NCBI RefSeq assembly: GCF_001625305.1
Contig: NW_017804664.1
Location: 645,753-709,752 of the forward strand
Direction of reading: 5' to 3'
DNA from: Branchiostoma belcheri
Taxonomy: Eukaryota > Chordata > Leptocardii > Amphioxiformes > Branchiostomatidae
DNA length: 64,000 nt
Shown here: in pieces, positions 63,552-64,000 of the stretch
How the letters are laid out: each line of letters begins with the position of its first letter
Position numbering within the stretch: position 1 is the first letter of the stretch
Notes under the pieces: generated by a model
What the model was told of the DNA's origin: nothing
What the model saw: the letters and a program-made list of their open reading frames with translations, nothing else
Databases searched by the model: none
Position numbers and translations under genes: made by a program

Positions 63552-64000
63552 CTATTCATCAATGCTGAATCTTGTTCTGTGGGCCTGGATGGCAGCTTCT
63601 TTGTTCAGCCTGTCAGCACCACTAGTACTTGTAAGGGTTGGTGGTATTTCCATCAGATCATCATCCACGATAGCTTCTTCGCAGAGCCTCACTGCTTCTT
63701 CTGTGAGTTCAGTCACATAGTCTGCATTTTACAGGGAGAGAATTGTTAGTTGTATTGGATGGTAAACAGTAGCATATGCATTTTTATAAAATTAACCCGG
63801 TGTGACCTTATAACAATATATAGAATGGCCCTAAAAAACTATGTCTGAGCTAACCTAGTTTATATCAAGATAATTTAACCCAGGAGTACAGTAGATAGTC
63901 CTTACCAAACGTGCAGCTCCCTTGCACTGCCTGCACTGTGCATGACTTCTTGAACTTTTTATACCTGATCTTATAGATTCTCTCCCCATCCTTGTTTCTG
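63552..64000 (-). CDS. 3' end of an unidentified gene
   Basis: Minus strand: an exon entering from beyond 64000 ends at 63906 (KIRYKKFKKSCTVQAV, then GSCTF, donor GTAAGG), and a terminal exon runs 63721-63552 (YVTELTEEAVRLCEEAIVD, ending TRFSIDE and TAG). The phase-1 junction and acceptor AAAATGCAG fit. The first part is basic with spaced cysteines and the second acidic. I do not recognise the family; a domesticated transposase or nuclear protein is conceivable but unsupported. Confidence 0.6.

Overview
The window looks like metazoan nuclear DNA, most likely from an invertebrate deuterostome; amphioxus (Branchiostoma) is my best guess. The reasons are multi-exon genes with GT-AG introns and consistent phases, a tRNA-derived SINE, a LINE fragment, many small inverted-repeat transposons, many micro- and minisatellites, and local families of C1q-like, death-effector-domain-TPR, matrix-metalloproteinase and nuclease genes. 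Species identity is inference. Exon models were built by hand from splice signals, phase and family motifs.

Layout. 1-5400: no recognisable gene, two MITEs and a satellite. 5635-12609: three secreted collagen-C1q genes; the first two form an inverted tail-to-tail duplicate and the third carries an extra intron. 13851-22686: two minus-strand TPR genes from a segmental duplication. The first encodes a death-effector domain (DED) plus TPRs; the second has lost most of its DED exon, has a membrane segment, and carries a +1 frameshift. 24195-24505: LINE reverse-transcriptase remnant. 27005-34712: two divergent metalloproteinase genes without hemopexin domains. 37615-49696: a 19-exon gene whose phases all match, predicted to encode about 1130 residues with an N-terminal hydrophobic segment, a DNase II-like region lacking the catalytic histidines, and two tandem ENDOD1-type DNA/RNA non-specific endonuclease domains. 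51.2-54.7 kb: three copies of a dispersed segment, two of them hit by foldback transposons. 55242-60036: a complete DED-acidic linker-TPR gene (about 1327 residues). 61542-63292: a small P2X7 C-terminal-domain protein behind a palindromic CRE/E-box. 63552-64000: the 3' end of an unidentified minus-strand gene.

Functionally the window reads as an innate-immunity or tissue-remodelling neighbourhood: pattern recognition (C1q), death-fold signalling adaptors (DED-TPR), matrix proteolysis, extracellular or lysosomal nucleic-acid handling (the DNase II/endonuclease fusion) and a zinc-coordinating P2X7-tail module. There is no operon-like organisation, so co-function is inference. The most unusual points are the DNase II-like/endonuclease fusion and a recurring pattern in which exon edges are copied in tandem into the adjacent non-coding DNA, seen in at least seven places.
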